A stretch of DNA of 35,037 bases. Source: Candidatus Cibiobacter qucibialis (GTDB taxonomy: Bacteria > Bacillota > Clostridia > Oscillospirales > Ruminococcaceae). Positions 22,807 through 31,288 of the stretch are shown here, piece by piece. Numbering within the stretch: the first letter of the stretch is position 1; each line of letters begins with the position of its first letter. The position numbers and the translations under genes are program-made. Below the pieces are notes generated by a model that was not told the DNA's origin, ran no database searches, and was given only the letters and a program-made list of their open reading frames with translations. The stretch is from NCBI GenBank assembly GCA_004000625.1, contig SAUS01000022.1, forward strand, positions 1 through 35,037, in the 5' to 3' direction.

Positions 22807-23228
22807 ATATTGATGAAATCATGAACGGCGTGGTCATTGACCACATTACCGCCGGGACCGGGCTTTCGCTGTATCACCTGCTGGAGCTGGAAAAGCTGAG
22901 CGAAGCCAGCGTGGCCCTGCTGCAGAACGTGCGCAGCCAGAAAAGCGGCAAAAAGGATATTATTAAAATCGAGGGCGATATTTCCGGCTTGAATTTTGAT
23001 GTGCTGGGTTATGTGGACCCGCAGATCAGCCTGACCTTTATTGAGAACGGTCATGTGACCCGCAAGGTGCGCCCGGACCAGCCCAAGCGCCTGGTGAACG
23101 TGATCAAGTGCACCAACCCCCGCTGCATTACCTCCCTGGAGACCGGCTGCGACCACATCTTTGCCCTGACCCCCAGCGGACGCTACCGCTGCGTTTACTG
23201 TGAGCAGGAGTTCAAGGTACGCCCGTAA
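22800..23228 (+). CDS. pyrI: Aspartate carbamoyltransferase, regulatory chain
   Basis: A 142-residue subunit that binds ATP, CTP or UTP and makes PyrB allosteric. The N-terminal nucleotide domain includes GVVIDHITAGTGL. The C-terminal zinc domain has C104, C109, C131 and C134, spaced as in E. coli PyrI (5, about 22 and 3), which hold the contact with PyrB. It overlaps the pyrB end by seven bases, with GGGGAGG at 22783-22789 inside pyrB. A perfect hairpin terminator follows about 40 bases after the stop. Confidence 0.96.
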   Translation: MLNIDEIMNGVVIDHITAGTGLSLYHLLELEKLSEASVALLQNVRSQKSGKKDIIKIEGDISGLNFDVLGYVDPQISLTFIENGHVTRKVRPDQPKRLVNVIKCTNPRCITSLETGCDHIFALTPSGRYRCVYCEQEFKVRP

Positions 23229-23269
23229 GGCAGTGCCGCATTTTCCTGTTCTGTTCCCATAATAAGTTC

Positions 23270-23323
23270 AGACCCGGCATGATGGAACGGATTTTGCTGT
23301 TCCCCTGCCGGGTCTGTTTTTTC
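23270..23323 (+). terminator. Terminator of pyrBI
   Basis: AGACCCGGCA (23270-23279) pairs perfectly with TGCCGGGTCT (23306-23315), followed by GTTTTTTC. Confidence 0.9.
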
Positions 23324-23345
23324 TTGCTGTTTTGCGCGTGTTTCC

Positions 23346-23374
23346 TTGCCGCAATTTCCTGCTTGTGGTACGAT
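23346..23374 (+). promoter_or_regulatory. Promoter of Gfo/Idh/MocA gene
   Basis: TTGCCG (23346-23351), a 17-base spacer, and TACGAT (23369-23374), about 37 bases before the start codon. Confidence 0.6.
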
Positions 23375-23410
23375 GTGCACAAAGAACCCTTGTTAATGGG
23401 AGGTAATTTT

Positions 23411-24394
23411 ATGAATTGGGGAATTTTAGCTACCGGCACCATTGCCAACAAATTTGCCACAACAGTCAATGCGATGGCTGCCGAGGGCGAGCGGCTTGCC
23501 GCAGTCGGCTCCCGCCGGGCCGAAAGTGCCAAAGCCTTTGCGGCGCAGTACAACATCCCGCACTGGTACGCCAGCTATGAAGAGCTTGCCGCCGATCCCG
23601 CCGTAGATGCCATCTACATTGCTACGCCCAACGCCCTGCATTACGAAAACTGCAAGCTCTGCCTTGAGCACGGCAAGCATGTTCTGTGCGAAAAGCCGTT
23701 CACCATCAATGCAGAGCAGGCCAAAGAGCTGTATGCCCTGGCGGAAAAAAAGCAGCTTTTTATCATGGAAGCATTCTGGATTCGCTTTTTGCCGCTGTAT
23801 GCCAAATTGCAGCAGATGCTGGCGGATGGGGTGATCGGTACACTGCAAACCATCACCTGCCAATACGGTTTTACCACTGAAGGCGCCCGCCGCGAGCGCA
23901 AATTCAACTCTGCTTTGGGCGGTGGCGCTTTGCTGGATATTGGCATTTATAACCTTGGCTTTTTGCAGATGGTCACCGGCCAGCAGCCCCAGAACGTGCA
24001 GACAGAAGAGCTGCGCCTGACAGAATACGGCACCGATGAATACAGCAAACTGCGGCTTGCCTACCCCAGCGGCTGCACGGCGGAATCGGTGCAAACCATC
24101 GGCCAGCGCCTTACCCGCATGGCCTGCATTGTGGGCACCAAGGGCCGCATTACCCTGCCGGACTTCCAGTACGCCGAACATATGACGCTGGAACTGGACG
24201 GCCAGCCACCGCAGGAACTGGATTCTCCCTTTGATGTGAACGGCTTTGAATACCAGATTCGGGAAGTAAGCCGTTGTGCTGCCACTGGCAGGCACCACAG
24301 CAGCATTTATACCCCGCAGCAAAGCATTGCCCTGACCCAACTGATGTATGATATCCGCATGGCCTGGGGCATGAAATTTGAGGGCGAGGAATAA
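23411..24394 (+). CDS. Gfo/Idh/MocA-family NAD(P)-dependent oxidoreductase
   Basis: A 327-residue cytoplasmic oxidoreductase. The N-terminal Rossmann motif is GILATGTIANKFA (4-16), the family lysine motif is EKP at 94-96 in HVLCEKPFTIN, and GGGALLDIGIYNL near 170-182 is the substrate-site signature. It is most like the dihydrodiol or xylose dehydrogenase-like subgroup, which oxidise sugars or cyclic polyols, but the substrate cannot be told. GGGAGG at 23398-23403 fixes the ATG at 23411. It is monocistronic between two terminators. Confidence 0.9.
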   Translation: MNWGILATGTIANKFATTVNAMAAEGERLAAVGSRRAESAKAFAAQYNIPHWYASYEELAADPAVDAIYIATPNALHYENCKLCLEHGKHVLCEKPFTINAEQAKELYALAEKKQLFIMEAFWIRFLPLYAKLQQMLADGVIGTLQTITCQYGFTTEGARRERKFNSALGGGALLDIGIYNLGFLQMVTGQQPQNVQTEELRLTEYGTDEYSKLRLAYPSGCTAESVQTIGQRLTRMACIVGTKGRITLPDFQYAEHMTLELDGQPPQELDSPFDVNGFEYQIREVSRCAATGRHHSSIYTPQQSIALTQLMYDIRMAWGMKFEGEE

Positions 24395-24446
24395 GCAGCT
24401 TTTGGTAAAGCTTTGTCCCCTTTTTATATTTTCCACACAGACAAAA

Positions 24447-24495
24447 ACAGCCCCAGGCGGCACCTTTTATGGGTACTGCCCGGGGCTGTTGCTTT
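24447..24495. terminator. Bidirectional terminator
   Basis: ACAGCCCC (24447-24454) pairs with GGGGCTGT (24482-24489), with an internal GGC..GCC extension. On the minus strand it is followed by TTTTTGTC, a good terminator for the MBOAT operon; on the plus strand by TGCTTTT for the oxidoreductase gene. Confidence 0.8.
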
Positions 24496-25887
24496 TCAGA
24501 ACCGGGCATACAAAAAGCCCGTATTGGAATAAAAGCTTGCCATCAGCAAAAAGGCAAAAATGGCAAATTCGTACACAGCCCAGCGCACCGGGCGCGGCGC
24601 GGCGTTGACCCAGGCGCGCAGGTGCAGGCCGCATTCATGCAGCACATCCACCAGCACCAGCAACGCAATGCCCAACAACAGCAAGAGCAGTTCCAGCTTG
24701 CTGGTCAGGCCTAGCAGCCAGTACTGGGCAAACACCTCGTGCCCGGGGTTATGCAGGATACCGGCAAAGTATGCCGCCGCATTGCCCAAACTGCTGGTGC
24801 GGAAGATGGTAAAGGTTGTAACAAAGATGGCAAATGTCAGCGGCACGCCCACGATGCGCAGCGGCAGAGATTTGCGCTTGCGCAGCGGAGCGGGCATGTG
24901 GTCCTCCGTCACCTGGCACAGGCCGTGCAGCCCGCCCCAGACAAGGAAGGTCCAGTTGGCGCCGTGCCACAGCCCGCTGACCAAAAAGGTCAGCAGCAGG
25001 TTGGCATCCCGCCGGGCAATGCCCTTGCGGTTGCCGCCCAGTGGGATATACACATAATCCCGGAACCACTGCGAAAGGCTGATATGCCACCGGGCCCACA
25101 GCTCCTTGACGCTGGCAGAAAAAAACGGCTGGCGGAAGTTTTCCGGCAGGTGCAGGCCCAGGATCTCGCCCATGCCCAGCACAATATCCGTGTAGCCGGA
25201 AAAATCGGCATACAGCTGGAACGAATACATAACCGTGGCAAAAATCAGCTGACTGCGGTCAAAGGACGCCGGGTCCGCAAAGGCGGCGCTGACCACAATG
25301 GCCGCACGGTCCGCAATGGCAAACTTTTTGAAATACCCCCACGCACTGCGCTGCAAACCGCTGACCAAACGCTGGGTTTCAAACGTTTTGGGGGCGGCTT
25401 CCAGCTGGGGCATCAGGGTATTATAGCGGTTGAACGGCCCCTGGGTGAGTGAGAGGAAAAAGCTCGCATAGCACCACAGCCGTGCATAGCTGGGCGTGGG
25501 TGCTGTACGGCCATGCCACACATCCAGCAGGTAGCCCGCCAGCTGCAAGCTGTAATACGCAAGGCCAAAGGGCTTATACAAATCCCGCAGGCCCGGCACC
25601 AGCATGCCGCTGTATTTGAGCACCAGCAGCGGCAGCAGGGCTGCGGCCAGCCCCAGTGCCAGCCACCCGCGGCGGCTGGGCTGCTCTGGCTGCGCATGCT
25701 GCGCGGCCTGCCACACCACTGCCGTGGCAAGGGCTACCGCAAAAAACGCGCCGATATCAATGGAAAGGCAGAACACTGCGTTGGCTGCCAGAACCAGCTT
25801 CCAGCGGGAAGGCTGGGGCACGCGGTACCACAGGCAGACAAACAGCGCCATAAACGGCAAAAAGCCAAGGGATGTAACAGAAACCAT
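24496..25887 (-). CDS. MBOAT-family membrane O-acyltransferase (AlgI/DltB-like)
   Basis: A 463-residue protein with about ten helices that should transfer an acyl group across the membrane onto a surface sugar polymer. The family features are present: QLYADFSGYTDIVLGMGEILG (about 224-244), RWHISLSQWFRDYVYIPLGGNR (267-287) with H268, and the catalytic His H308 in SGLWHGANWTF. The ATG shares a base with the stop of the SGNH gene (TGATG), with GGGAGGGC upstream, so the two are translationally coupled. It is the last gene of the operon, with a terminator directly after it. AlgI/DltB-type enzymes work with an SGNH-like partner, as encoded next to it. The acyl donor is unknown; see the FkbH-like gene. 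Confidence 0.92.
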   Translation of the reverse strand: MVSVTSLGFLPFMALFVCLWYRVPQPSRWKLVLAANAVFCLSIDIGAFFAVALATAVVWQAAQHAQPEQPSRRGWLALGLAAALLPLLVLKYSGMLVPGLRDLYKPFGLAYYSLQLAGYLLDVWHGRTAPTPSYARLWCYASFFLSLTQGPFNRYNTLMPQLEAAPKTFETQRLVSGLQRSAWGYFKKFAIADRAAIVVSAAFADPASFDRSQLIFATVMYSFQLYADFSGYTDIVLGMGEILGLHLPENFRQPFFSASVKELWARWHISLSQWFRDYVYIPLGGNRKGIARRDANLLLTFLVSGLWHGANWTFLVWGGLHGLCQVTEDHMPAPLRKRKSLPLRIVGVPLTFAIFVTTFTIFRTSSLGNAAAYFAGILHNPGHEVFAQYWLLGLTSKLELLLLLLGIALLVLVDVLHECGLHLRAWVNAAPRPVRWAVYEFAIFAFLLMASFYSNTGFLYARF

Positions 25888-27008
25888 CAGTTGCCCTCCC
25901 CCTGCTGCACGGTGCTGTCCGGCGATATGGCCAATTTTTCGGCAACCGTATCATAGAACAGGCCGCTTACATCCTCGCCCGCCGCGCTGCGGGCGACCAC
26001 CGTGGCGAACGCCTTGCTGAACGTTTCTGCCCCCTGCCCGTTCAGGTGGTGCATATCTGAAAAATCGTCAAAGCCAATGGGCAGCAGGTCGGTATCCTTA
26101 AAGAGCGAAAAATCCCAATACTGGGTGCCGTTGGCCGCGGCAAAGCTGCGCATGGCATCCACATAGGCCTGGTAGTTCTGGGTATCCTGCACATAGGCGC
26201 TGGGCAGCGGGGCGGTGACCAGCACCAGGCGGATGTTCTGCTTTTTGCAGAACTCGGCAATGCGGGTCAGGTTCGCCCGGCCAAACGGTGAGATTGGCGC
26301 GCTGGCATCCACGTGCATCAGGGTGCCGAACCCCCAGATGCTGGTACCCTCGGTATAGACAAAACCGCGGTCCCGGTAGGCTTCGCCCTCGTCCGGGTAG
26401 GTGACCCAGCCATAGTTCCCCGCGTTATAGCCGCCGGTCAGCTTGCCGCGCCAAAGGGCCGGCAGCTCACCGGGGTCAGCAATAGCATGGCGCGCCGGGA
26501 ACACCAGATCCGCAAATGCCGCGGCACCGCCCATCTCCCACAGATACTGGTAACGGTAGGGCGAGGACGCGCGCATGTAATCGGTGATCAGGTAGCAGGC
26601 CAGCGGAACATTGCTGGATTTTTGCTGATTATAGCCGGTATAGAAGGTTTCCAGATAGACGGTTTTCAGCGGGCTGTTGGCGGCGGCTTCCCGAATAAGC
26701 CAATAGGAGCCATCCGGCTGCTGCTGGCTGGTGCCAAGGTTAAAGCTGTGACTGCCCAGAATGGGGTCAATGGTATCCGGGTCAAAGCTGCGGTAGCTGT
26801 GGGAGGAACCCACAAACACAGTATCCACTGCATCCGCTTGGGCGTAATACTCCCCCAGCGTCACACGGGAATAGGCGTGCAGGTCATCCACCAGCAAAAA
26901 GTTCAGCAGCAGGCAGAGCGCCGCCGTGATGGCCGCAAACAACACAAACAGGCCCGCCTTGTGCAGCGGGCCGGGAATGCGGCTGGGTTTTGGGGTTGTA
27001 TGGGGCAT
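25887..27008 (-). CDS. Membrane-anchored SGNH-hydrolase-like protein (DltD/AlgX role)
   Basis: A 373-residue protein with one N-terminal helix (about 18-40) and a large outside domain. The GSSHS motif at 67-71 holds the likely nucleophile Ser, and D318 with H320 or H321 in SDMHHLNGQGAETF gives the Asp-x-His pair, as in SGNH hydrolases and the DltD, AlgJ and AlgX partners of MBOAT proteins. It should complete acyl transfer, or remove acyl groups, at the outer face of the membrane. AAGGAAG precedes the ATG. It is 47 bases after the FkbH-like gene and overlaps the MBOAT gene by one base. Confidence 0.85.
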   Translation of the reverse strand: MPHTTPKPSRIPGPLHKAGLFVLFAAITAALCLLLNFLLVDDLHAYSRVTLGEYYAQADAVDTVFVGSSHSYRSFDPDTIDPILGSHSFNLGTSQQQPDGSYWLIREAAANSPLKTVYLETFYTGYNQQKSSNVPLACYLITDYMRASSPYRYQYLWEMGGAAAFADLVFPARHAIADPGELPALWRGKLTGGYNAGNYGWVTYPDEGEAYRDRGFVYTEGTSIWGFGTLMHVDASAPISPFGRANLTRIAEFCKKQNIRLVLVTAPLPSAYVQDTQNYQAYVDAMRSFAAANGTQYWDFSLFKDTDLLPIGFDDFSDMHHLNGQGAETFSKAFATVVARSAAGEDVSGLFYDTVAEKLAISPDSTVQQGEGN

Positions 27009-27055
27009 GTAGCTTCCTTTACGTTTGCCATCTGCCGCGCGGTATGCGCCGCGGC

Positions 27056-28834
27056 TCAGGTTTCAATTTTTATATGGGGGCAGCGGGGATTGTAAGCGGC
27101 AAGGTCCAGGCGCCAAGTGGTGTTGCCATCGGCATCCTCGGCCGTTTTTTCAAAGCCGTACCCAGCATAAAATTCCCGCACCATAGCGTTTTTGGCGGTG
27201 GGATAATAATAGCCCTCCAGCGCAGTATACCCTGCAGCGGCAGCTTTGGCGGCAAGGGTGTCCATCATGGCGTCTTCCATGCCGCGCTTGAGCACACGGC
27301 AGCTCATCAACCACAGGCGCAGGCAGAGCGTTTGGCCCTGAGCCTGCCCTGCCACAACGGTAACAACGCCGTTATCCGCAAATTTATCCACCAGCTTGCC
27401 GTACAGGGTGATCCAGTCCGGCTTTTCTGCCATGGAACGGATGTCATCCTCAGTGCAGCGCAGAGTGGTCAGGTTGAACTGGTTGCTTTTGTTGGTCAGC
27501 TGAGCAATGCGCTGCATATACACCGCCTCAAAGGGGCGGATGGTCGCCGTCATTTCCAGGCTGTCCAGATACTGGCCGTAATCGGCAAAAGCTGCCTGGG
27601 CCTGGGCGGCCTGGGCGCGGGCATGGTACTGCGCGGTCTTTTTCAGGTCGTCGCCGGAAAGGATCGTCGTTTCAAAGTACCCGCCATGGTCCAGCATCTT
27701 GATGTAGTTTTCGGCACCATCCAGCACCGGGGTGGCCACGCCGGGCAGCTGGGCGGCCACAATGGCACGCTCCGCCGGGTTGTCATCAGCAAACACAAAG
27801 CTGTCGGCGCCAAGGCTGAGCTCTGCGGCGATGGCTTTCAGGTTCTGATCTTTAGGATCCCAGTTAGCCTTGATGCAGACAAAATCATCCGGGTGCAGCA
27901 CGCTGTCCGGGTGGTTCAGGCCGGCCAGGGCGTTGGCTTCGTCATTTTTGGAATCCACCGCCAGCACCACGCCGATGGTCTGCAGGGCTTTGCAGTAGCT
28001 CTGGAACTCGGCGTACACCTGGCCTTCCGGCACTTCGGGGCCGATGGCAATGCCGTCCACACCGTCATCGCCCACAATGCCGCCCCAGAGAGTGTTATCC
28101 AGATCCAGCACCAGGGCTTTTTTGTTGCGGCCATACAGGGATTTGATGATGTTTGCCACGCTGTTTGCCAAAGACGGAATCGCATCCAGGCACATGGCGT
28201 ACTTGTACATATGCCAGAAGAACGCATCCCCCCAGGCAGTCAGGCCGTAATCTGCGCTGAGATAGTCAATATCATTGATATAAAAATCCTCATGCGCGGC
28301 GGCATAGGCGTAAAAGCGCTGGTTCAGGCGGCTGAGATAGTTGGAACGGCCATGCGGGTCCCAGATATCGCGGTTGCCCATCAGGCGGTAGTTGGGGCGG
28401 TCAAAGTTATTCTGGATGACGGGGCAATGGAATTTGGCTTCCAGCGCCTGCCACATCTGCTCAAAGCGGCTGTACTCGGCATTCAGCATGGCGTCAATTT
28501 CCGCCTGCGGGGTGGCCGTTGTGGGGAAATTGATGATGTTGCGCCAGTTGGTGTGGATATAAATGACATCGGGGTGGAACCCATCCAGCTCCGGCGTGCC
28601 GAACATGGCGTCCTGCCAATATTGGCCATACTCGCTCTGGTAGAACTCCGCCTGAATGCCGTATTGCAACAAAAACAGGCCCAGCTGGTCTGCCACCTCA
28701 TTGGTGGTGGAACCACCCAGGATGGCGATGCGCTTTTGCAGCGGGTGCGGGTTTTGGGCCAGCAGTTCCTTGCGCAGGCGGCGCTTTTTGCGCAGCAGCG
28801 TTTCGGTATCCAGCGGGTAGTTAAAACAATCCAT
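27056..28834 (-). CDS. FkbH-like HAD-IIIC protein with SGNH-like and GNAT-like domains
   Basis: A 592-residue cytoplasmic protein. The N-terminal third is SGNH-like, with ILGGSTT at 38-44. The HAD-IIIC phosphatase core follows: motif I DLDNTLWGG with D244 and D246, and a late acidic motif FADDNPAER. The C-terminal third is acetyltransferase-like (QLTNKSNQFNLTTLR, RVLKRGMEDAMMD, EFYAGYGF). FkbH proteins in polyketide pathways load a glyceryl unit from 1,3-bisphosphoglycerate onto a carrier protein. Here the neighbours are an SGNH and an MBOAT protein, so an activated acyl unit for surface decoration is a reasonable inference. No carrier protein gene is in the window. AAGGAAG precedes the ATG; the TSCPD gene ends 32 bases upstream. 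Confidence 0.88.
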   Translation of the reverse strand: MDCFNYPLDTETLLRKKRRLRKELLAQNPHPLQKRIAILGGSTTNEVADQLGLFLLQYGIQAEFYQSEYGQYWQDAMFGTPELDGFHPDVIYIHTNWRNIINFPTTATPQAEIDAMLNAEYSRFEQMWQALEAKFHCPVIQNNFDRPNYRLMGNRDIWDPHGRSNYLSRLNQRFYAYAAAHEDFYINDIDYLSADYGLTAWGDAFFWHMYKYAMCLDAIPSLANSVANIIKSLYGRNKKALVLDLDNTLWGGIVGDDGVDGIAIGPEVPEGQVYAEFQSYCKALQTIGVVLAVDSKNDEANALAGLNHPDSVLHPDDFVCIKANWDPKDQNLKAIAAELSLGADSFVFADDNPAERAIVAAQLPGVATPVLDGAENYIKMLDHGGYFETTILSGDDLKKTAQYHARAQAAQAQAAFADYGQYLDSLEMTATIRPFEAVYMQRIAQLTNKSNQFNLTTLRCTEDDIRSMAEKPDWITLYGKLVDKFADNGVVTVVAGQAQGQTLCLRLWLMSCRVLKRGMEDAMMDTLAAKAAAAGYTALEGYYYPTAKNAMVREFYAGYGFEKTAEDADGNTTWRLDLAAYNPRCPHIKIET

Positions 28835-28866
28835 ATCGGCGCTTCCTTACAAATAATATTCAGGGC

Positions 28867-29121
28867 TTACAGCTTCTGCAGGGCCTCTTCCAGCGTAATG
28901 GCGATCTGGTCCGGGCAGCTGGTGGGCTTGGAGCCGCACAGGGTGCCTTTCATGCGCTCAATGGCGTCCTCAGCTTTCATGCCTTTCAGCAGCTGGCAGA
29001 TGCCTTTCAGGTTGCCGTTGCAGCCCCCCAGCACCTCAACAGATTCAATGGTATGGTCAAGGTTCAGCTCTACTTTGGTCATCACCGAGCAGGTGCCCTT
29101 ATTGCGGCGTTCGTAAGTCAT
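28867..29121 (-). CDS. TSCPD-domain protein (TIGR03905 type)
   Basis: An 84-residue protein matching the small TSCPD-domain family: CSVMTKVELNLDHTIESVEVLGGCNGNLKGICQLLKGM, then GTLCGSKPTSCPDQIAITL, the segment that names the domain. Related domains occur at the C-terminus of class II ribonucleotide reductases, where the Cys residues may bind metal. The stand-alone role is not known. The start at 29121 was chosen because AAGGAG (29131-29136) precedes it; an upstream in-frame ATG at 29154 overlaps that ribosome site. It lies between the PHP and FkbH-like genes with gaps of about 56 and 32 bases, suggesting co-transcription. Confidence 0.88.
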   Translation of the reverse strand: MTYERRNKGTCSVMTKVELNLDHTIESVEVLGGCNGNLKGICQLLKGMKAEDAIERMKGTLCGSKPTSCPDQIAITLEEALQKL

Positions 29122-29177
29122 AATCGTTTGCTCCTTTTTATTTTCTTGCTCCATTTTGTTTTTTGCTGTTGGTTGCT

Positions 29178-30026
29178 TTACTTTTTGCGCGCTTCGGCTA
29201 GCGCACGGATGCGGGCGATCTGTTCGTCCGCGGTGGTGCAGGTGCCAACCGGGTGCGGGGTGTTGGTGTTCATGCCGTGGTAGTCAGTGCCGCCGGTCAC
29301 GATCAGGCCGTACTCCGCGGCCAGCTGTTCCAGCTCGGCTTTATCCTCCTCCGTGTTGCGGGGGTGGTCGATCTCCACGCCGTCCAGCCGCCCGGCTGCA
29401 ATCAGCTCCCGCGCCAAAGGCATGCTGTGGTAAACGCTGGGGTGGGCCAGTACCGCCACGCCGCGGCATTCTTGGATGAGGTTCAGGATGGTATCCACGG
29501 TTTCATACACCGGCGTGTGCAGGATCTTGCCGCGCACCGGGCGCAGACCGAACAGGCTGCGGTACACCGTGTTGTACATTCCATCCGAAAGCCCATACTG
29601 CCACAATACACGCATGACATGGGCCTTGTACAGCGTGCCGTTGTCCTTGGCAAATTCCAACGCTTCCTCGGTCTTGAACTGGGGGCAGATCTCCTCCAGC
29701 TCCTTGCAGGACTGATACACCGCATCGTAACGGCGTTTGTCCATGACTGCAGTATGGCGGGCCAGAGCTTCGCAATCGTCCGGGTAATAGCATAGGATGT
29801 GCACGCGGTGTTCCCGCCCATAATCATAGGCCGTCAGCTCCACCGCCGGGATCAGCTTCACACCGTTTTGCTCCGGGTGGGCGTAAGCATAACGCACAGA
29901 GCGGTTGGTATCATGGTCGCTGATGGCAAGCCAATCCAACCCCGCGCAGGCCGCCAGCCAAGGCAGCTTTTCGATGGGGGTAGAACCGTCCGAACAGGAC
30001 GAATGGGTATGCAGATCACCGGGCAT
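29178..30026 (-). CDS. PHP-domain phosphoesterase
   Basis: A 282-residue cytoplasmic metal-dependent phosphoesterase. The PHP motifs are DLHTHSSCSDGS (H6, H8), ISDHD, the EL of PAVELTAY, LAHPSVY, and a C-terminal TGGTDYHG. Stand-alone members of this length include 3',5'-nucleoside bisphosphate phosphatase and related enzymes (YciV/RNase AM type); the exact substrate is not certain. AGGAGGAG precedes the ATG. It is first in a minus-strand series of five genes. A family A repeat begins 33 bases upstream, placing that repeat in the likely 5' leader. Confidence 0.9.
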   Translation of the reverse strand: MPGDLHTHSSCSDGSTPIEKLPWLAACAGLDWLAISDHDTNRSVRYAYAHPEQNGVKLIPAVELTAYDYGREHRVHILCYYPDDCEALARHTAVMDKRRYDAVYQSCKELEEICPQFKTEEALEFAKDNGTLYKAHVMRVLWQYGLSDGMYNTVYRSLFGLRPVRGKILHTPVYETVDTILNLIQECRGVAVLAHPSVYHSMPLARELIAAGRLDGVEIDHPRNTEEDKAELEQLAAEYGLIVTGGTDYHGMNTNTPHPVGTCTTADEQIARIRALAEARKK

Positions 30027-30058
30027 AGGCTGAGCTCCTCCTTTCCTGCTGAAGCTTT

Positions 30059-30232
30059 AGGCAATACCGCATAATTCTAAGTGCCGATACGGCGAGCGAG
30101 GTGCGGCAGATGCTAAGCCAAAAGCGCAGATAATACTGGATGTCTTATCGAGCATTTTGGCAACGCAGATGCCGTGCCGCAGCTGCCGGAACGGTGCTTA
30201 AGCCGCAAGGCGGGAATTGTGCGGTGTTGCCT
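30059..30232. repeat. Family A foldback repeat, copy 3 (complete, MITE-like)
   Basis: The 172-bp core (30060-30231) is the reverse complement of copy 2, near 90% identical by eye with no length change, with ends GGCAATACCGCATAATTC and (reversed) GGCAACACCGCACAATTC. TTT flanks both ends, a possible short target duplication. It lies between a minus-strand promoter (30235-30263) and the PHP gene, so it is probably transcribed as leader RNA. Confidence 0.9.
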
Positions 30233-30234
30233 TT

Positions 30235-30263
30235 ATTATATACCTTTTTTATATTTTTGAAAA
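30235..30263 (-). promoter_or_regulatory. Promoter upstream of the PHP operon
   Basis: On the minus strand TTTTCA (30263-30258), a 17-base spacer, and a perfect TATAAT (30240-30235). It would transcribe through repeat copy 3 into the PHP-TSCPD-FkbH-SGNH-MBOAT genes, giving a leader of about 200 bases. The stretch 30264-30316 after lysR shows nothing else. Confidence 0.6.
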
Positions 30264-30316
30264 GAGGGATATGACATTGCCAAGTCAGCACAAGTCCGTC
30301 TTCCCCGCCCCGCCGC

Positions 30317-31204
30317 TCACTTTTGCCGCAGGCTGGCGGCGTAAGCGCGGGCGCGGGCGGAAAACTGGCGTGCAGCCGGGGAAAGCGCCCCCCGCGCCAG
30401 GCAGGCCAGCCCAATGCTGCGCGTTGCAGCGGGTTCCAGCCGCAGCACCTGGCAGCCGTGGGGGTCGGTTCCGGTTTTGAACATCAGCTCCGGCATAATG
30501 GCAAAGCCGCGGCCACAGGCCACCATAGCGATCATGGATTGGTCATCCACGATATAGCAGCGGCTGTCCACCCGCAGGTCGTTGGTTTTGAAGTAGCTCT
30601 GGATATCGGCATCCACGTCCGCCAGCTGGCTGACGAACGGCTGGCCGCGCAGTTCCTCGGCGCTGACACAGCCGGGCCGGGCCGGGCGGTAGGACGCGGG
30701 TGCGATGCAGACCAGCTCGTCATCATATAGCGGTTCAAAATCCAAATCCAGCGCGCTGGAATTGGAAAGGAAGCCGATTTCCGCCGTGCCGTTTTTGACC
30801 CAGGCGCAGATATCCGCATAGCTGCCCTGATAGATCTGCACATCAATACCGGGGAAATCCAGCTGGAACTGCGGCACCAGCTGCGGCAGCCAGGTCACGC
30901 AGGCAGAGTTGAACACCCCCAGGCGCAGCACGCCTTTGTGCATGCCGTTGATCTGGGCGATGGACTGATCCAGGGATTCGCTGGAAGCCAGCAGCCGCTG
31001 GATGGCGGGCAGCAGGTTTTCGGCGGCAGCCGTCATGGTAACGCCACTTTTGGTGCGGGTAAACAGTGGGAAACCGCATTCCGTCTCCATGGTAGAAACC
31101 GCATGACTGATGGCGGAGGGGGTCAGGTGCAGTTGCTCCGCGGTGCGGGCAAAGCTGCCCTCGTGCGCAATGGTGGAAAAAATCTGGCAGGCTAACAGGG
31201 TCAT
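30317..31204 (-). CDS. LysR-family transcriptional regulator
   Basis: A 295-residue regulator. The N-terminal winged helix is clear: TLLACQIFSTIAHEGSFARTAEQLHLTPSAISHAVSTMETECGFPLFTR (2-50), followed by the linker helix and a two-lobe effector domain of normal length (RLGVFNSACVTWLPQLVPQF onward). The effector is unknown. The ATG is 13 bases after AAGGAG, a rather long gap. Its natural target is likely close by: candidate operators lie just upstream (31235-31249 and 31289-31307), between it and a divergent small RNA promoter. The PHP operon starts downstream on the same strand from its own promoter. Confidence 0.93.
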   Translation of the reverse strand: MTLLACQIFSTIAHEGSFARTAEQLHLTPSAISHAVSTMETECGFPLFTRTKSGVTMTAAAENLLPAIQRLLASSESLDQSIAQINGMHKGVLRLGVFNSACVTWLPQLVPQFQLDFPGIDVQIYQGSYADICAWVKNGTAEIGFLSNSSALDLDFEPLYDDELVCIAPASYRPARPGCVSAEELRGQPFVSQLADVDADIQSYFKTNDLRVDSRCYIVDDQSMIAMVACGRGFAIMPELMFKTGTDPHGCQVLRLEPAATRSIGLACLARGALSPAARQFSARARAYAASLRQK

Positions 31205-31234
31205 GATGAACCGGATGCTCCTTTTATAATTGGG

Positions 31235-31249
31235 AAGTAAACTTTACTT
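31235..31249. promoter_or_regulatory. 15-bp palindrome at the lysR promoter
   Basis: AAGTAAA-C-TTTACTT, a perfect palindrome just upstream of the lysR ribosome site and next to an AT-rich TATAAA-like sequence on the minus strand. It is a good candidate for an autoregulatory site. Confidence 0.5.
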
Positions 31250-31288
31250 TCTTTGTTTTTTGTTTTCTGATGCGTATTGATGAATCTC

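Noticed and set aside
30217..30480. Plus-strand open frame after repeat copy 3
   Set aside because: Most of it is antisense to the lysR 3' end and the protein is Arg/Pro-rich without any recognised motif, despite a GAGGG-like site before an internal ATG.
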